Source: Brachionus rotundiformis
Lineage: Eukaryota; Rotifera; Eurotatoria; Ploima; Brachionidae
Assembly (NCBI GenBank): GCA_016802295.1
Contig: JAESIW010000137.1
Span: 943,978-960,720 of the forward strand
Length of the DNA: 16,743 nt
Direction: 5' to 3'
The first letter of the stretch is position 1; every line of letters starts with the position of its first letter. Of the stretch, positions 1 through 8,991 are shown in pieces. Position numbers and translations under genes: made by a program. The notes beneath the pieces were generated by a model. That model had not been told where the DNA came from and ran no database searches. It saw nothing but the letters and a program-made list of their open reading frames with translations.

Positions 1-351
1 ATTTAAATATTTCAATGTTTTATTTTTTTAAATAATTATATAAACAATTAATTTTTAATTTGTAAAACTTATTTTATTTAAATAAATGGAGTGTTAATCG
101 GTCTTTATGACATGGGCACTAGCCAATTGATTAACCTTGAAATTAAAAAAATTGAAATTATATGAACAAATTTCAAGATGATACATTTTAAAGATAAAAA
201 GTTATCTAATATAATGATCAAACACGTAATTCTATTTTATTTTAGAATAATGGTCAGTTTATTTGTTGTTTTTCATCATATCTACAGTGGTGTCCTCAAA
301 TTTGTAACTTTTTGAGATGAGGCTGAGGTTGAGACTTAAGCTAAGAATATA

Positions 352-369
352 CAGTGGTGCCATAAACTT
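352..369 (+). repeat. Second internal copy of the transposon tip
   Basis: CAGTGGTGCCATAAACTT lies just after a TA (350-351) and repeats the tip of the element, in the same orientation as the left end at 285, 67 bp further in. It is closer to the right end (which reads CAGTGGTGCCATCAACTT on the other strand) than the left end is. This suggests a nested or composite insertion, or an alternative left boundary giving a 510-bp element (352-861). Confidence 0.5.
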
Positions 370-587
370 CAAGTATCGAAAAGTTAAACTTATTCAAGAC
401 AATGATTTTAAGCATACATCAAAATTATGCGTATATTTGTTGTAAAATTTAAAAATCGATTGGGTAATCTTGTTTAAATCATTGAAAAATTTTGGTCAAT
501 AAATTAATTTCCTAACTTTTTAGGAGATAATGCCAGCTAACCAGATATCAATGTATTCTAGATTTTTTGGGCATCACTTAAAAAATT

Positions 588-662
588 CATAAAAAGCAGG
601 TCAACAAAGAATCTTGATGATATAAAGGCTTCGATATTCTTAGATGCATAAAAACCAGGTCA
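588..662. repeat. Pair of 16-bp direct repeats inside the MITE
   Basis: CATAAAAAGCAGGTCA at 588-603 recurs as CATAAAAACCAGGTCA at 647-662, a single mismatch, 59 bp apart. Both copies sit in the middle of the inverted-repeat element. Internal direct repeats are common in MITE interiors; no function is claimed. Confidence 0.5.
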
Positions 663-1551
663 TTTACAAAGATACATCGAACATTTTAGAACAGTAATCT
701 TTCTCTAAATCATAAAAATAATAAATAAAATTTATTTCGTAAAAATATTTTTTTATCTGAAAAATTATTGATCAAGTTCTACCTGAACCTCAGCCTCCCT
801 GACAGCCTCATCCTCAGACTCAGCCTCATCTCAAAAAGTTACAAAGTTGATGGCACCACTGTATTTTTTAAATCAATCCATATGTCATTTTATTCATAAA
901 AAATTCCCTTCAAATTGTTATATAAAACTGACAACACATAAATAGTTTCATAAGAGGACAATCTTGTTCAGAAGTAGAGGTCAATTAATAGGGCAGAGTG
1001 AATAAATTTTGAAAAGGACTTAATAAAAAAAATATGAGTTTTAAAAGCTTGAAAAAAAATCTTAATCCATTTTTTAAAATAAGCTTTTAAATATTTATCT
1101 TTTCTGTATAAGAATTAAAAGATAATGATTATTAATGAAATTTTCTCAGTTTTGTCCCATAAACACAATATTACCAATCTTCTAAAAAAAGTTTTTTTAC
1201 TATATTTTTCAATGAAAAGATTTTAATTATTAAGGTATTTTAAATTAAATATTTCTATTAATTATGTGGTCCATAGACTTATTATTGACTAATAATTAGT
1301 TGTAAACCAATTTCAAAAACTAAATACCTAAATCATCAATTCAGCACATTTTTAAATTTGCACTCAAACAAGATTATGATAAAAAATTAGAATTTATTAT
1401 AATTTGCTTTTTTATAATATTCTTTCATTCAAATATGAACATGAAAAAAATAAATAAAAAAACAATTTCAAATCAAAATTTTATATTCATAAGTTTTTCC
1501 AAATCCAATTTCGTTTATCTAAATAATTGGTGATAAGCAGACAATTTTAAA

Positions 1552-4500
1552 ATGGCACTTCCAGCCAAAAAAAAAGACTTGACCTATTCAAGTTTTGAGG
1601 AATTTCGGCAAAAAACCAACTTCGACTTTACCAAACTTGATTTCAATCGACCAAGCATCTGCAACTCTTTGCTGAAACTTTATGACCAAGGTACAATGTG
1701 CTTGAACACAGGTGAGGACGAAAAAGCCTACATGTTCCTGTTTCGTTTTTTTGAAGGATACCTGAGACTAAAAACTTCAAAGCTCTACAAGGAAGACCGT
1801 AGATATGTAGAAAATTTCATTTCCAAAGATAAACTTAGCAAATCCATGGCCATTTTGGAAACTTTAAATGAAGACATAAAACAGCGCTACCAGGAAAAAG
1901 ACGAAGAAAAAATTCAAGCCTGCAAAAATGAACTGCCCGAAATTCAGCCACATGCCCAGCCAAAACTACCAACTGTTGGCAGTTGTATAAATCCGACTGA
2001 ATTTACCAACCTTATTAGACAAAATTTGTACACCATTCTTCTCGTAGACATTCGCCCCGAGAGCCAATTTCAAAATTGTCGCATCAATCTAGACTATTTA
2101 ATCACTTCAGAAGGAAAAGAAAAAAACTTAATTTCTTGCATAAATATTCCAGAAGAGTTAATTAACTTAACTAGTTGGAAAATAAGCGAAGCATTGGCCA
2201 AAAAAGATGCCAAAACAGCTGAAATATTTGCCAAAAGAACCAGCTTTGATTATTTGATTTTATTTGACTCTGATTCTTTTTATAAAGACCTACAATTAGA
2301 CTCCAAGCTGAGTATACTCAAGCGAGCTGTCTTTGAATATGATTTTGAAAAAGTAAAAAATGAACCTGTAATTCTGGATGGTGGCTGGTCCCAATGGTTA
2401 ATGTACTATCCGGGGTGCAAGACTGTCTCTCTCAAAGTCGACAATTTGAAACAAGAACCACAAGAGAAAGAAATAGCCATTGAATATCCGGAAGTTCCAG
2501 CACAAGGCGAAAAAATGGAGCCTATCAGTGAGACCACTAATGAAGCAATTGAGAAACCAGAAGAACCAAAAGAGCCAATAGAGGCCAACTTTAAGCCAAC
2601 AATTGATAGATCAAACAAACCAAAGGAAAAAGAAATCAAAGACACTAAGCCAGAGCCAGCGCCGCGTACACTACCAATCATAAATCAAGCTGAACAGCTC
2701 AAACAACTGGAGGTTGGAAACAAATTGGAAAAAAGTGTAAAAAATTCAGTCACAGAAGTCAATGATTCAACTCTGAAAAATTTTCTTCCTCCTAACATCA
2801 TAAACCGGATTAATAAGCCAAAATTAAATGCTATAAGCATTGATTCTGACCCGATCAATGAGACAATTTTCAATTCTATTTACGCACCAACTAGGTTCAA
2901 ATTTGTCCAGACGCCTTTTATGAAGGAAGGCGACAATAAAGTACTAAACCCGATGACTGGCACGTTTTCTTATCAGAACAAACCAGAAGGCTTCAAAACT
3001 GAGCCAAAGCACAGGGACATAAAAAATGTGCCTACAAGAGAAAACAAGCCTAGTCTTAAGCGCACATTTTCCTCGCCTAATATAGCCAATTTGGATGATA
3101 TGGTTGATGAAAAGCCATCAAATAACAAAACAGTTCCAAAACCGATCATTAATCGTGCCAATAAACCAATGCAAGAAAACATAATCACTTCACGCATTGA
3201 AGACTTTGAGCCTATTTATGCCAAAATACATCCAGGATTGACCGGAATCCGAAATTTGGGCAATACTTGCTACATGAATTCGGTCATACAGTGCTTGAGC
3301 AATACGGAAGTGTTTGTGAAGTATTTTTTGAGCGGGCAGTTTAAAAAAGACTTGAACAGAAAGAATAGCTTGGGCTTTAAGGGCGAAATAGCAGATGAGT
3401 TTGCAGTGATTTTGAGCACTCTGTGGAATGGCCGCTGTCGGGCCATTTCACTTCACCGATTTAAATATTTAATTGAGGAGTTTAATCAGCTATTTGTCTG
3501 TAATGAACAACAAGATGCCCAAGAATTCCTGCTTTTTTTGTTAGATGGTCTTCATGAGGATCTTAATCGGGTGAAAATAAGGCCTAAGATAAACGCCCAG
3601 GAGAATGATGATTCGGATTCTGAGTCTGCTGAAAAAGCATGGAAAGACCACTTGTCCATCAACAATTCAATAATTGTCGATTTGTTTCAGGTATTTATTC
3701 GGATTAGTATTTAAATTAGTTCCATTCAAATGGTGGTAAAGGCTGTACTTAATAATAATTAATAAGGTTCAGCAACCCATGGACCCTATTTTTTTGATAT
3801 TAATTATTAAGATCATCTAATAAACGATTATTTACTTCGGGTGCCAAAAAAATAGTTAATAAAATGCTTTAATTTAGTATGTAAATTATTTAAAATAACC
3901 TATAAAAATTTTAAACCATTATCTAATAAGCTTGATACACTTGGGGTTAAAAATTTTGATATAAAATTAATTTAGATCTATTTTATTCTTGCCAAATCAT
4001 AGGAAATATAATTAATATCAAATTAATCTTTTTAATTTAATTTTAAAATTTAATTTTTTATTAAAGATGTTTCTTTTGACGATTTTTTAGCTTCTTTAAA
4101 TGGTAAAGTTTATGTTAATTCCAAAAAATGTGATTAAGAATACTAAATCATCACTGACCCTCAATTGGTATGCTTTCATTTAATATTTATTTTAATTTTA
4201 TGAAAGCTTTGGCCAATTTAGAATCGGTTTCAAAAAATTTTAATTATTTTTCAAAATTGTCGCATCAATCTAGACTATTTAATCACTTCAGAAGGAAAAG
4301 AAAAAAACTTAATATTTGCCAAAAGAACCAGCTTTGATTATTTGATTTTATTTGACTCTGATTCTCTTTATAAAGACCTACAATTAGACGCTTAAGTCAA
4401 CAACTTCGATATGTATTCTTTTTCGATGCTGATTCTTCACTTTACCATCATTTGGTAGACTAATTTTAATCTATATGTAGGAAGGTTTTGATTAATTTTG

Positions 4501-5345
4501 AATTGATTTCAAACAATTTTAAATATTTTTAGTTGATTATTTAACAAATAGTTTAAATTTCTAATTTACTCATATTGATAAAAATTTATCATGCATCTAG
4601 TCAAATATTGACCAGTTGAAATTTAAAAAAATTAATTTTCAAATATTTTAAAGAATAGATAAAACAAAAATTTTAATTTTTTCTATTTTTTTATAAACTT
4701 AAATTATTTTTTAATTAATAAACTTTTTTTATTAGGGTCAATTCCGATCAACTGTAACATGCACAACTTGTCGCAAAAAATCAGTCAAATTTGATGCATT
4801 TATGTACTTGACTTTGCCAATATTTACATCAAAATGCAACTTATATGTAAAAATAGCTAAAATAATTTTAAAAAATTAAAACATAAAAAAATTATCAATT
4901 TTAGGAGTGCTTGGACTTGTTTTTGAGATGTGAAAATATGAGTGGTGAATCGAGATGGAAATGTCCAAATTGCAAACAATATAGAGATGCGACCAAAAAA
5001 ATAGACATTTGGAAACTTCCGGCTCATTTGATAATTCATTTAAAGCGATTTAAATATGACGGAGTTTGGAGGGACAAGATAAATTCCAATGTCGATTATC
5101 CGATAGAAAATTTGGACTTGAACAAATTTTTGTCAGGACCCAAAAAAACTGGCCTGAGTTACAATTATAGGCTTAATGGCATCACCAATCATCTAGGCAC
5201 CATGGACGGAGGCCACTACACATCGATGTGCCGACACTTTGAAATGGATAGATGGTTCAAGTATGATGATTCGGAGGTCAAAGAGATATCCAGCTCTTCT
5301 CTCAAATCACCGGCTTCTTACATTTTGTTCTACTCCAAATATTAG
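1552..5345 (+). CDS. USP8: USP8/UBPY-type ubiquitin carboxyl-terminal hydrolase
   Basis: Deubiquitinase that removes ubiquitin from endosomal cargo and ESCRT-0 partners (family knowledge). The model has three exons, 1552-3690, 4736-4846 and 4905-5345, joined in phase 0 at GT-AG sites, giving 896 residues (human about 1118). Domains in order: USP8 dimerisation domain (about 1-115); rhodanese-like domain (about 150-290) with aspartate-rich FDSDS where active rhodaneses carry the catalytic loop, so probably inactive as in vertebrate USP8; a charged linker with RxxK SH3-ligand motifs and an RTFSSP site; then the USP catalytic domain from about 565. The nucleophile is C573 in GNTCYMNS, the histidine H854 in GGHYTS, and the acidic residue D871 or D872. 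A C4 zinc ribbon is formed by CTTC and CPNC. The start is the first ATG, in AAAATGG context. Only the linker is short relative to vertebrates. Confidence 0.93.
4202..4530. repeat. Diverged 50-bp direct repeats flanking the exon copy
   Basis: Bases 4202-4251 and 4481-4530 align without gaps at about 80% identity (roughly ten mismatches, mostly C/T or G/A). They bracket the exon-1 copy. Between the copy and the right repeat, 4399-4460 looks like a second, much more decayed copy of the same exon segment: it shares GCTGATTCTT-like sequence, and one frame gives FFDADSSLY against LFDSDSFY in the exon. That last point is weak. Confidence 0.45.
4249..4389 (+). pseudogene. Exon 1 fragment (rhodanese part) copied into intron 1
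   Basis: Bases 4249-4313 repeat exon 1 positions 2068-2132, and 4311-4389 repeat 2223-2301. The two blocks are fused at a shared AAT. Over 141 bp there is one difference (T at 2278, C at 4366, Phe to Leu). The fusion skips 93 bp, exactly 31 codons (194-224), so the frame stays open from FQNCRINLDY to KDLQLDA and then meets TAA. It lacks a start, splice sites of its own are not obvious, and it is best read as a recent partial duplication. Confidence 0.85.
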
Positions 5346-6566
5346 TTTTTTTTTAATTAAATTAAATGTAATTTTGTATCATAAATTATTGCTTAATTTT
5401 TAGATTTTTATAATAAAATTATTTTATCCATAAAATAAATCATTTGACGATATTACTCTTAATAAAGTAGTCGATCGTTGATTTATTTTACATTTTTTTG
5501 CTGTGATGTAATTTTATATTTCTGTGAAAAAGAGATATTAAAAGGCTTTTTAATGACTATAATTGGATAAAAAATTCCAATTCCAATTCTGAATCTAAGT
5601 TTATACAATTTACCAAACACCCTGATTGATTAATATTTTATTAGATGATAAATATTTAAAATATAATTTAAAAGTTTTAAATCTTTAAGATATGATTTAA
5701 GATAATTGTATTATTAGTTAACTGTTTAGATCCCTAAAACTCAGCTCCCTGGATCTCCTACACTTGGTCAACTGTGAACTAACATAGGTACCACATTTTT
5801 TCCTACAAATTTCGTACAAATTTTTAATAAACGCCGAATAGTTAGGTTTTTATCTTTTATTTTTCTTTTATCTTCAAGAAACCTTTCGTCTGAGATCTGA
5901 CCTCATAAGGAGCCATTATTTGGGAGCATTTTTCAAGCTGAAATTTTCGGAGGTCCAATCTCCAATGTTTCTAATTTTAAGCTGACATCAATTCAAAAAA
6001 TATATTTAAAATATGATTAAAATATATAAGTATTCAAAGTTGATTTTAAGTTTCTTTGAGTAATATTTGATAACTTTATTTCTTTGAGATAATATTCAAA
6101 TTTAAATTTTTAAAAAAGAGGTTTTAAAAACCCCTCGGGCTTTCTAGTGTAAGATAATCGACTACTTTTGGTTGATGTGGCCGTGTCGATAGAGACTTTT
6201 TTTTGTAAAAAATGATATTTTATTAAACATTGTGAGAGGAATTTTTATAAAAAAAAGGAAATTAATTCTGAAATTCCAATTTTTTTGCCATGGCTAAACA
6301 TAAAACAATGCTTAATTTTTCATCTTAAAGTTTAATTTCTGTCTGATTAATTTAAAGAGCTTTTTTTTATCTAATTGCTGTAATTACGTTACGGAAAGAA
6401 AAAGTCAAATATTCTATCTTTTTGTTATTTTTGGTAAATTGCCAAAATAGTTTGAATAGTTTTAGTTTCAGAATAATTTCACCTGATTTAATTAAATCAA
6501 ATAGTTTTTTTATCATAACTAAATAATTTTAATCTATTTATCTATTGAACAAAATAGAAAATAAAA
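5346..6566. other. Gene-free spacer between USP8 and ABCB7
   Basis: About 1.2 kb. It begins with the USP8 3' untranslated region and ends with the ABCB7 promoter and leader. Short stretches of more balanced composition occur near 5735-5790 and 5880-5960, but they show no open frame, no tRNA-like fold and no family I recognise. Confidence 0.55.
5412..5439 (+). promoter_or_regulatory. Candidate USP8 polyadenylation signals
   Basis: AATAAA occurs at 5412-5417 and again at 5434-5439, 67 to 94 nt after the USP8 stop codon. Placement suits 3' end formation, but AATAAA arises easily by chance in this composition. Confidence 0.4.
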
Positions 6567-8606
6567 ATGTCACTATTGTCGATTGCAGGTAACAGAGCAC
6601 AGTTTGCCAAAAATCTATTGCTAAATTTTTCCAGACAACCACATTTCAATCGAACACTTTATAATCAAGTTAAATCATTTAAACCTCATCAAACTAAAAG
6701 CCTAATTTTGACTAATCGAGTTAATTTAAGCAAAACATTTCTGAGATGGACCGGGTCAACAAGCAAACCAAAACCAACAATGAGCACATCAGAGATATTA
6801 CTAAAATTGGCACAGTTCATCTGGCCAAAGAATAAAACTCACATAAAAATTAGAGTCATAGTAGCAGTTAGTTTACTAATCGGTTCCAAGCTTCTTAATG
6901 TAGCAGTTCCATTTCTTTTTAAAGAAATTGTTGACTTTTTGAACAAAAATGCCAAATTAAAAGACTTTGGCGAGTCAGCATCGGACAAAATATTGATTAC
7001 CATGATGGCTTTGATCATTGGATATGGCTGCGCAAGAGCAGGAGCCTCGCTGTTCGGTGAACTACGCAGTGCCATATTTGCCACCGTAGCACAGAGCTCT
7101 GTTACCCAACTTGCAACGCAAGTATTTCGACACTTACACAAACTTGACCTCAACTTTCACCTAAATCGCCAGACCGGCGCTCTTTCCAAAGCCATCGACC
7201 GAGGCACCAGAGGAATCAGTTTCGTCCTCTCGGCCCTCTTGTTTAACATAGCGCCAACAATTTTGGAAGTTGCAATGGTCAGCGGCATCCTCTACGCTAA
7301 ATTTGGGATCAACTACGCCCTAGTGAGTTTGTGCTGCATCGCTGGATACACAACATTCACATTCGTTACCACTAAATGGCGTACAAAGTTCCGAATAAAC
7401 ATGAACAAAGCTGAAAATGAAGCCGGAAACAAAGCCATAGATTCATTGATAAATTATGAAACTGTAAAATATTTTAATAATGATGACTATGAAGTTAAAC
7501 GGTATCAAGAATCATTGGTAAAATACCAGCAGTCAGCCATTAAAACATCGACAAGTTTAGCAGTGTTGAACTTTGGTCAAAATGCCATTTTTAGTACAGG
7601 TCTAACAGCAATCATGCTTTTGGCAGGCTATGGAGCCGTTTCTGGCGAGATGACTGTTGGTGATTTGGTCATGTGTAATGGTCTTTTGTTTCAGTTGTCT
7701 GTTCCGCTTAATTTTTTGGGAACAGTTTACCGTGAAGTACGCCAGTCGCTTATAGACATGCAAAACATGTTCGACTTGACCACAATTAGAGCAGGGGTGA
7801 TAGAAAAACCAAATGCTGCCAATTTGGTAATTACGCCGTCCAAGTCCGCAATTGTTTTCGATAAAGTCAGATTCAAGTATCAAGAAGGTGCTGATCTATT
7901 TTCGGACTTGAGCTTTGAGGTCCCATCTGGTAAAAAAATAGCCATTGTCGGAGGCAGCGGCTCTGGAAAGTCTACCATTGTGAGACTATTATACAGATTT
8001 TATGATCCTTTAGAAGGTAGGATATTGATAAATAATCAGGATATTAGGAATTATTCTCTGGATAGTTTGAGAGAAAAAATTGGCATTGTACCACAAGATA
8101 CAGTGCTTTTTAATGACACTATACTCTACAATATACACTATGGAAACATGAAAGCGAGTGTAGAGGATGTTTACAATGTGGCTAAGATGTGTGATCTGCA
8201 TAATACAATTAACAAAATGCCCAAAAAGTATGAAACCTTGGTGGGAGAGAGAGGACTTAAGCTGAGCGGTGGTGAGAAGCAGAGAGTTGCCATTGCTAGG
8301 ACCATGCTAAAGAATCCGTACATTTTTGTCTATGATGAGGCGACTTCTAGCTTGGACTCGATCACAGAGCAAATTATAATGTCTTCATTGAGAAAGTTGA
8401 TCATTGGTCGGACATCTATTTGTATCGCCCACAGACTGATAACTGTTATTGATGCCGATGAGATATTCGTGTTGGAAAATGGAAAAGTTGCCGAGAGAGG
8501 TTCGCACAAACAGTTGATTTCAAAGCCGTCAAGTTTATATCATACATTGTGGCAAAAGCAATCAGAACAGTCCTACCTAAAAGAAACTGAAGCAAACAAA
8601 ATTTAA
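6567..8606 (+). CDS. ABCB7: Mitochondrial ABC transporter ABCB7/Atm1
   Basis: Half-transporter of the inner mitochondrial membrane that exports a glutathione-linked sulfur compound needed for cytosolic iron-sulfur protein assembly (family knowledge). A single 679-residue frame without introns; human ABCB7 is about 750. Residues 1-70 are rich in Arg, Lys, Ser and Asn with almost no acidic residues, as in a mitochondrial presequence. The membrane domain (about 90-400) has the ABCB7-type stretches ETVKYFNND and LNFGQNAIFS. The ATPase domain has Walker A GGSGSGKST (462-470, K468), Q-loop VPQD, signature LSGGE (566-570), Walker B ending YDEA (catalytic E591) and switch histidine H622 in AHRL. All catalytic elements are intact. 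The ATG follows an AAAATAAAA leader; no upstream in-frame start is needed. Confidence 0.95.
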   Translation: MSLLSIAGNRAQFAKNLLLNFSRQPHFNRTLYNQVKSFKPHQTKSLILTNRVNLSKTFLRWTGSTSKPKPTMSTSEILLKLAQFIWPKNKTHIKIRVIVAVSLLIGSKLLNVAVPFLFKEIVDFLNKNAKLKDFGESASDKILITMMALIIGYGCARAGASLFGELRSAIFATVAQSSVTQLATQVFRHLHKLDLNFHLNRQTGALSKAIDRGTRGISFVLSALLFNIAPTILEVAMVSGILYAKFGINYALVSLCCIAGYTTFTFVTTKWRTKFRINMNKAENEAGNKAIDSLINYETVKYFNNDDYEVKRYQESLVKYQQSAIKTSTSLAVLNFGQNAIFSTGLTAIMLLAGYGAVSGEMTVGDLVMCNGLLFQLSVPLNFLGTVYREVRQSLIDMQNMFDLTTIRAGVIEKPNAANLVITPSKSAIVFDKVRFKYQEGADLFSDLSFEVPSGKKIAIVGGSGSGKSTIVRLLYRFYDPLEGRILINNQDIRNYSLDSLREKIGIVPQDTVLFNDTILYNIHYGNMKASVEDVYNVAKMCDLHNTINKMPKKYETLVGERGLKLSGGEKQRVAIARTMLKNPYIFVYDEATSSLDSITEQIIMSSLRKLIIGRTSICIAHRLITVIDADEIFVLENGKVAERGSHKQLISKPSSLYHTLWQKQSEQSYLKETEANKI

Positions 8607-8651
8607 AATTTATATTGTTTTTAAAATCAGCAATTTTAGTTTTTAATTGAA

Positions 8652-8657
8652 AATAAA
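8652..8657 (+). promoter_or_regulatory. Candidate ABCB7 polyadenylation signal
   Basis: AATAAA lies 45 nt after the ABCB7 stop. The distance is reasonable for a compact animal gene, though chance occurrence is likely in this AT-rich sequence. Confidence 0.4.
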
Positions 8658-8704
8658 TTTTTATAAAAAAAATTTATTTTTTTGTCGATGAAAAAATTAG
8701 AAAA

Positions 8705-8890
8705 ATGGGAAAGCACTTTTTAGTAGGCCTAAATCTTCTGCTCATGTTTACCATCATCCCTGGCAGATTTGGCAGAAGCCAAAAGCTAAATGAAAGCCTT
8801 GTTTTGATATGCATAAGAAAAAGGAGAAATTTAATTACACCAAACCATCAATGTGACATCAATGTGTCATCTTCTAAGTTAATCTACTGA
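8705..8890 (+). CDS. Doubtful 61-residue secreted-type small ORF
   Basis: I do not recognise this frame. It starts with ATG about 100 bp after ABCB7. The product opens with a signal-peptide-like hydrophobic run (about residues 5-19, LVGLNLLLMFTII), followed by a basic segment and only two cysteines. Its base composition is more balanced than the surrounding spacer, which is the main reason to list it. There is no family similarity I can name, and it could equally be part of the ABCB7 3' region or a chance frame. Confidence 0.2.
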   Translation: MGKHFLVGLNLLLMFTIIPGRFGRSQKLNESLVLICIRKRRNLITPNHQCDINVSSSKLIY

Positions 8891-8956
8891 TTAAACCAAT
8901 TTTTGGTACATTTTGCTCTTTTAATCTCAATACCACTGATTACTACAACTTGTAAC

Positions 8957-8991
8957 TTAATTTTTATCTGAAATTGGAAGATAAAAATTAA
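8957..8991. repeat. Perfect 13-bp inverted repeat with 9-nt loop
   Basis: TTAATTTTTATCT (8957-8969) is followed by its exact reverse complement AGATAAAAATTAA (8979-8991). It lies about 350 bp past ABCB7 in non-coding DNA. The arms are almost pure A/T, so chance is a real alternative; no function is assigned. Confidence 0.4.

Larger units (their letters stand above)
285..861. mobile_element. Tc1/mariner-like MITE with 49-bp inverted termini
   Basis: The two ends, 285-333 and 813-861, are inverted copies matching at 44 of 49 positions without gaps. Both begin CAGTGGTG, like the CAGTG-type tips of Tc1/mariner elements, and each lies against a TA dinucleotide (283-284 and 862-863). A duplicated TA is the target site of that superfamily. 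The 577-bp interior has no long reading frame, so this is a non-autonomous element that would need a transposase supplied in trans. Assignment to Tc1/mariner rests on tip sequence and TA flanks only. Interior direct repeats and a second internal end are listed separately. Confidence 0.7.
1..1551. other. Gene-free AT-rich region upstream of USP8
   Basis: No coding region or RNA gene is recognised here. The only structured content is the terminal-inverted-repeat element at 285-861, described separately. The last few hundred bases before the USP8 start should hold its promoter and 5' untranslated leader. The sequence is too uniformly AT-rich to pick out a TATA box or initiator with any confidence. 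Confidence 0.6.
3691..4735 (+). other. USP8 intron 1, unusually long
   Basis: This 1045-bp intron begins GTATTT and ends ATTAG. It restores a smooth family reading across DLFQ (exon 1) and GQFRSTV (exon 2). Most other introns in the window are 45 to 60 nt, so it is roughly twenty times longer. Part of the extra length is duplicated material: a near-identical fragment of exon 1 (4249-4389) and a pair of diverged 50-bp repeats around it. The rest is plain AT-rich sequence. Confidence 0.85.

Noticed and set aside
2406..3197. Minus-strand frames of 62 to 91 codons within USP8 exon 1
   Set aside because: They lie wholly opposite the USP8 coding sequence, and their low-complexity Ser/Gly/Phe products mirror the Lys/Glu/Pro-rich linker codons. 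Shadow frames.
3691..3714. Ending USP8 at the stop at 3714 as a 720-residue protein
   Set aside because: The codons after 3690 read into a GTATTT donor. Joining to 4736 restores the conserved finger and palm of the USP domain with histidine and aspartate, so the stop is intronic.
4857..5039. Minus-strand 60-codon frame over USP8 intron 2 and exon 3
   Set aside because: Antisense to the exon carrying the zinc-ribbon CPNC motif; AT-driven product.
5735..5960. Less AT-rich islands that might be an RNA gene
   Set aside because: No cloverleaf, no conserved box sequences and no open frame could be made out; left as spacer.
6839..8201. Minus-strand frames within ABCB7
   Set aside because: All are antisense to a strongly conserved coding region and show no family resemblance.
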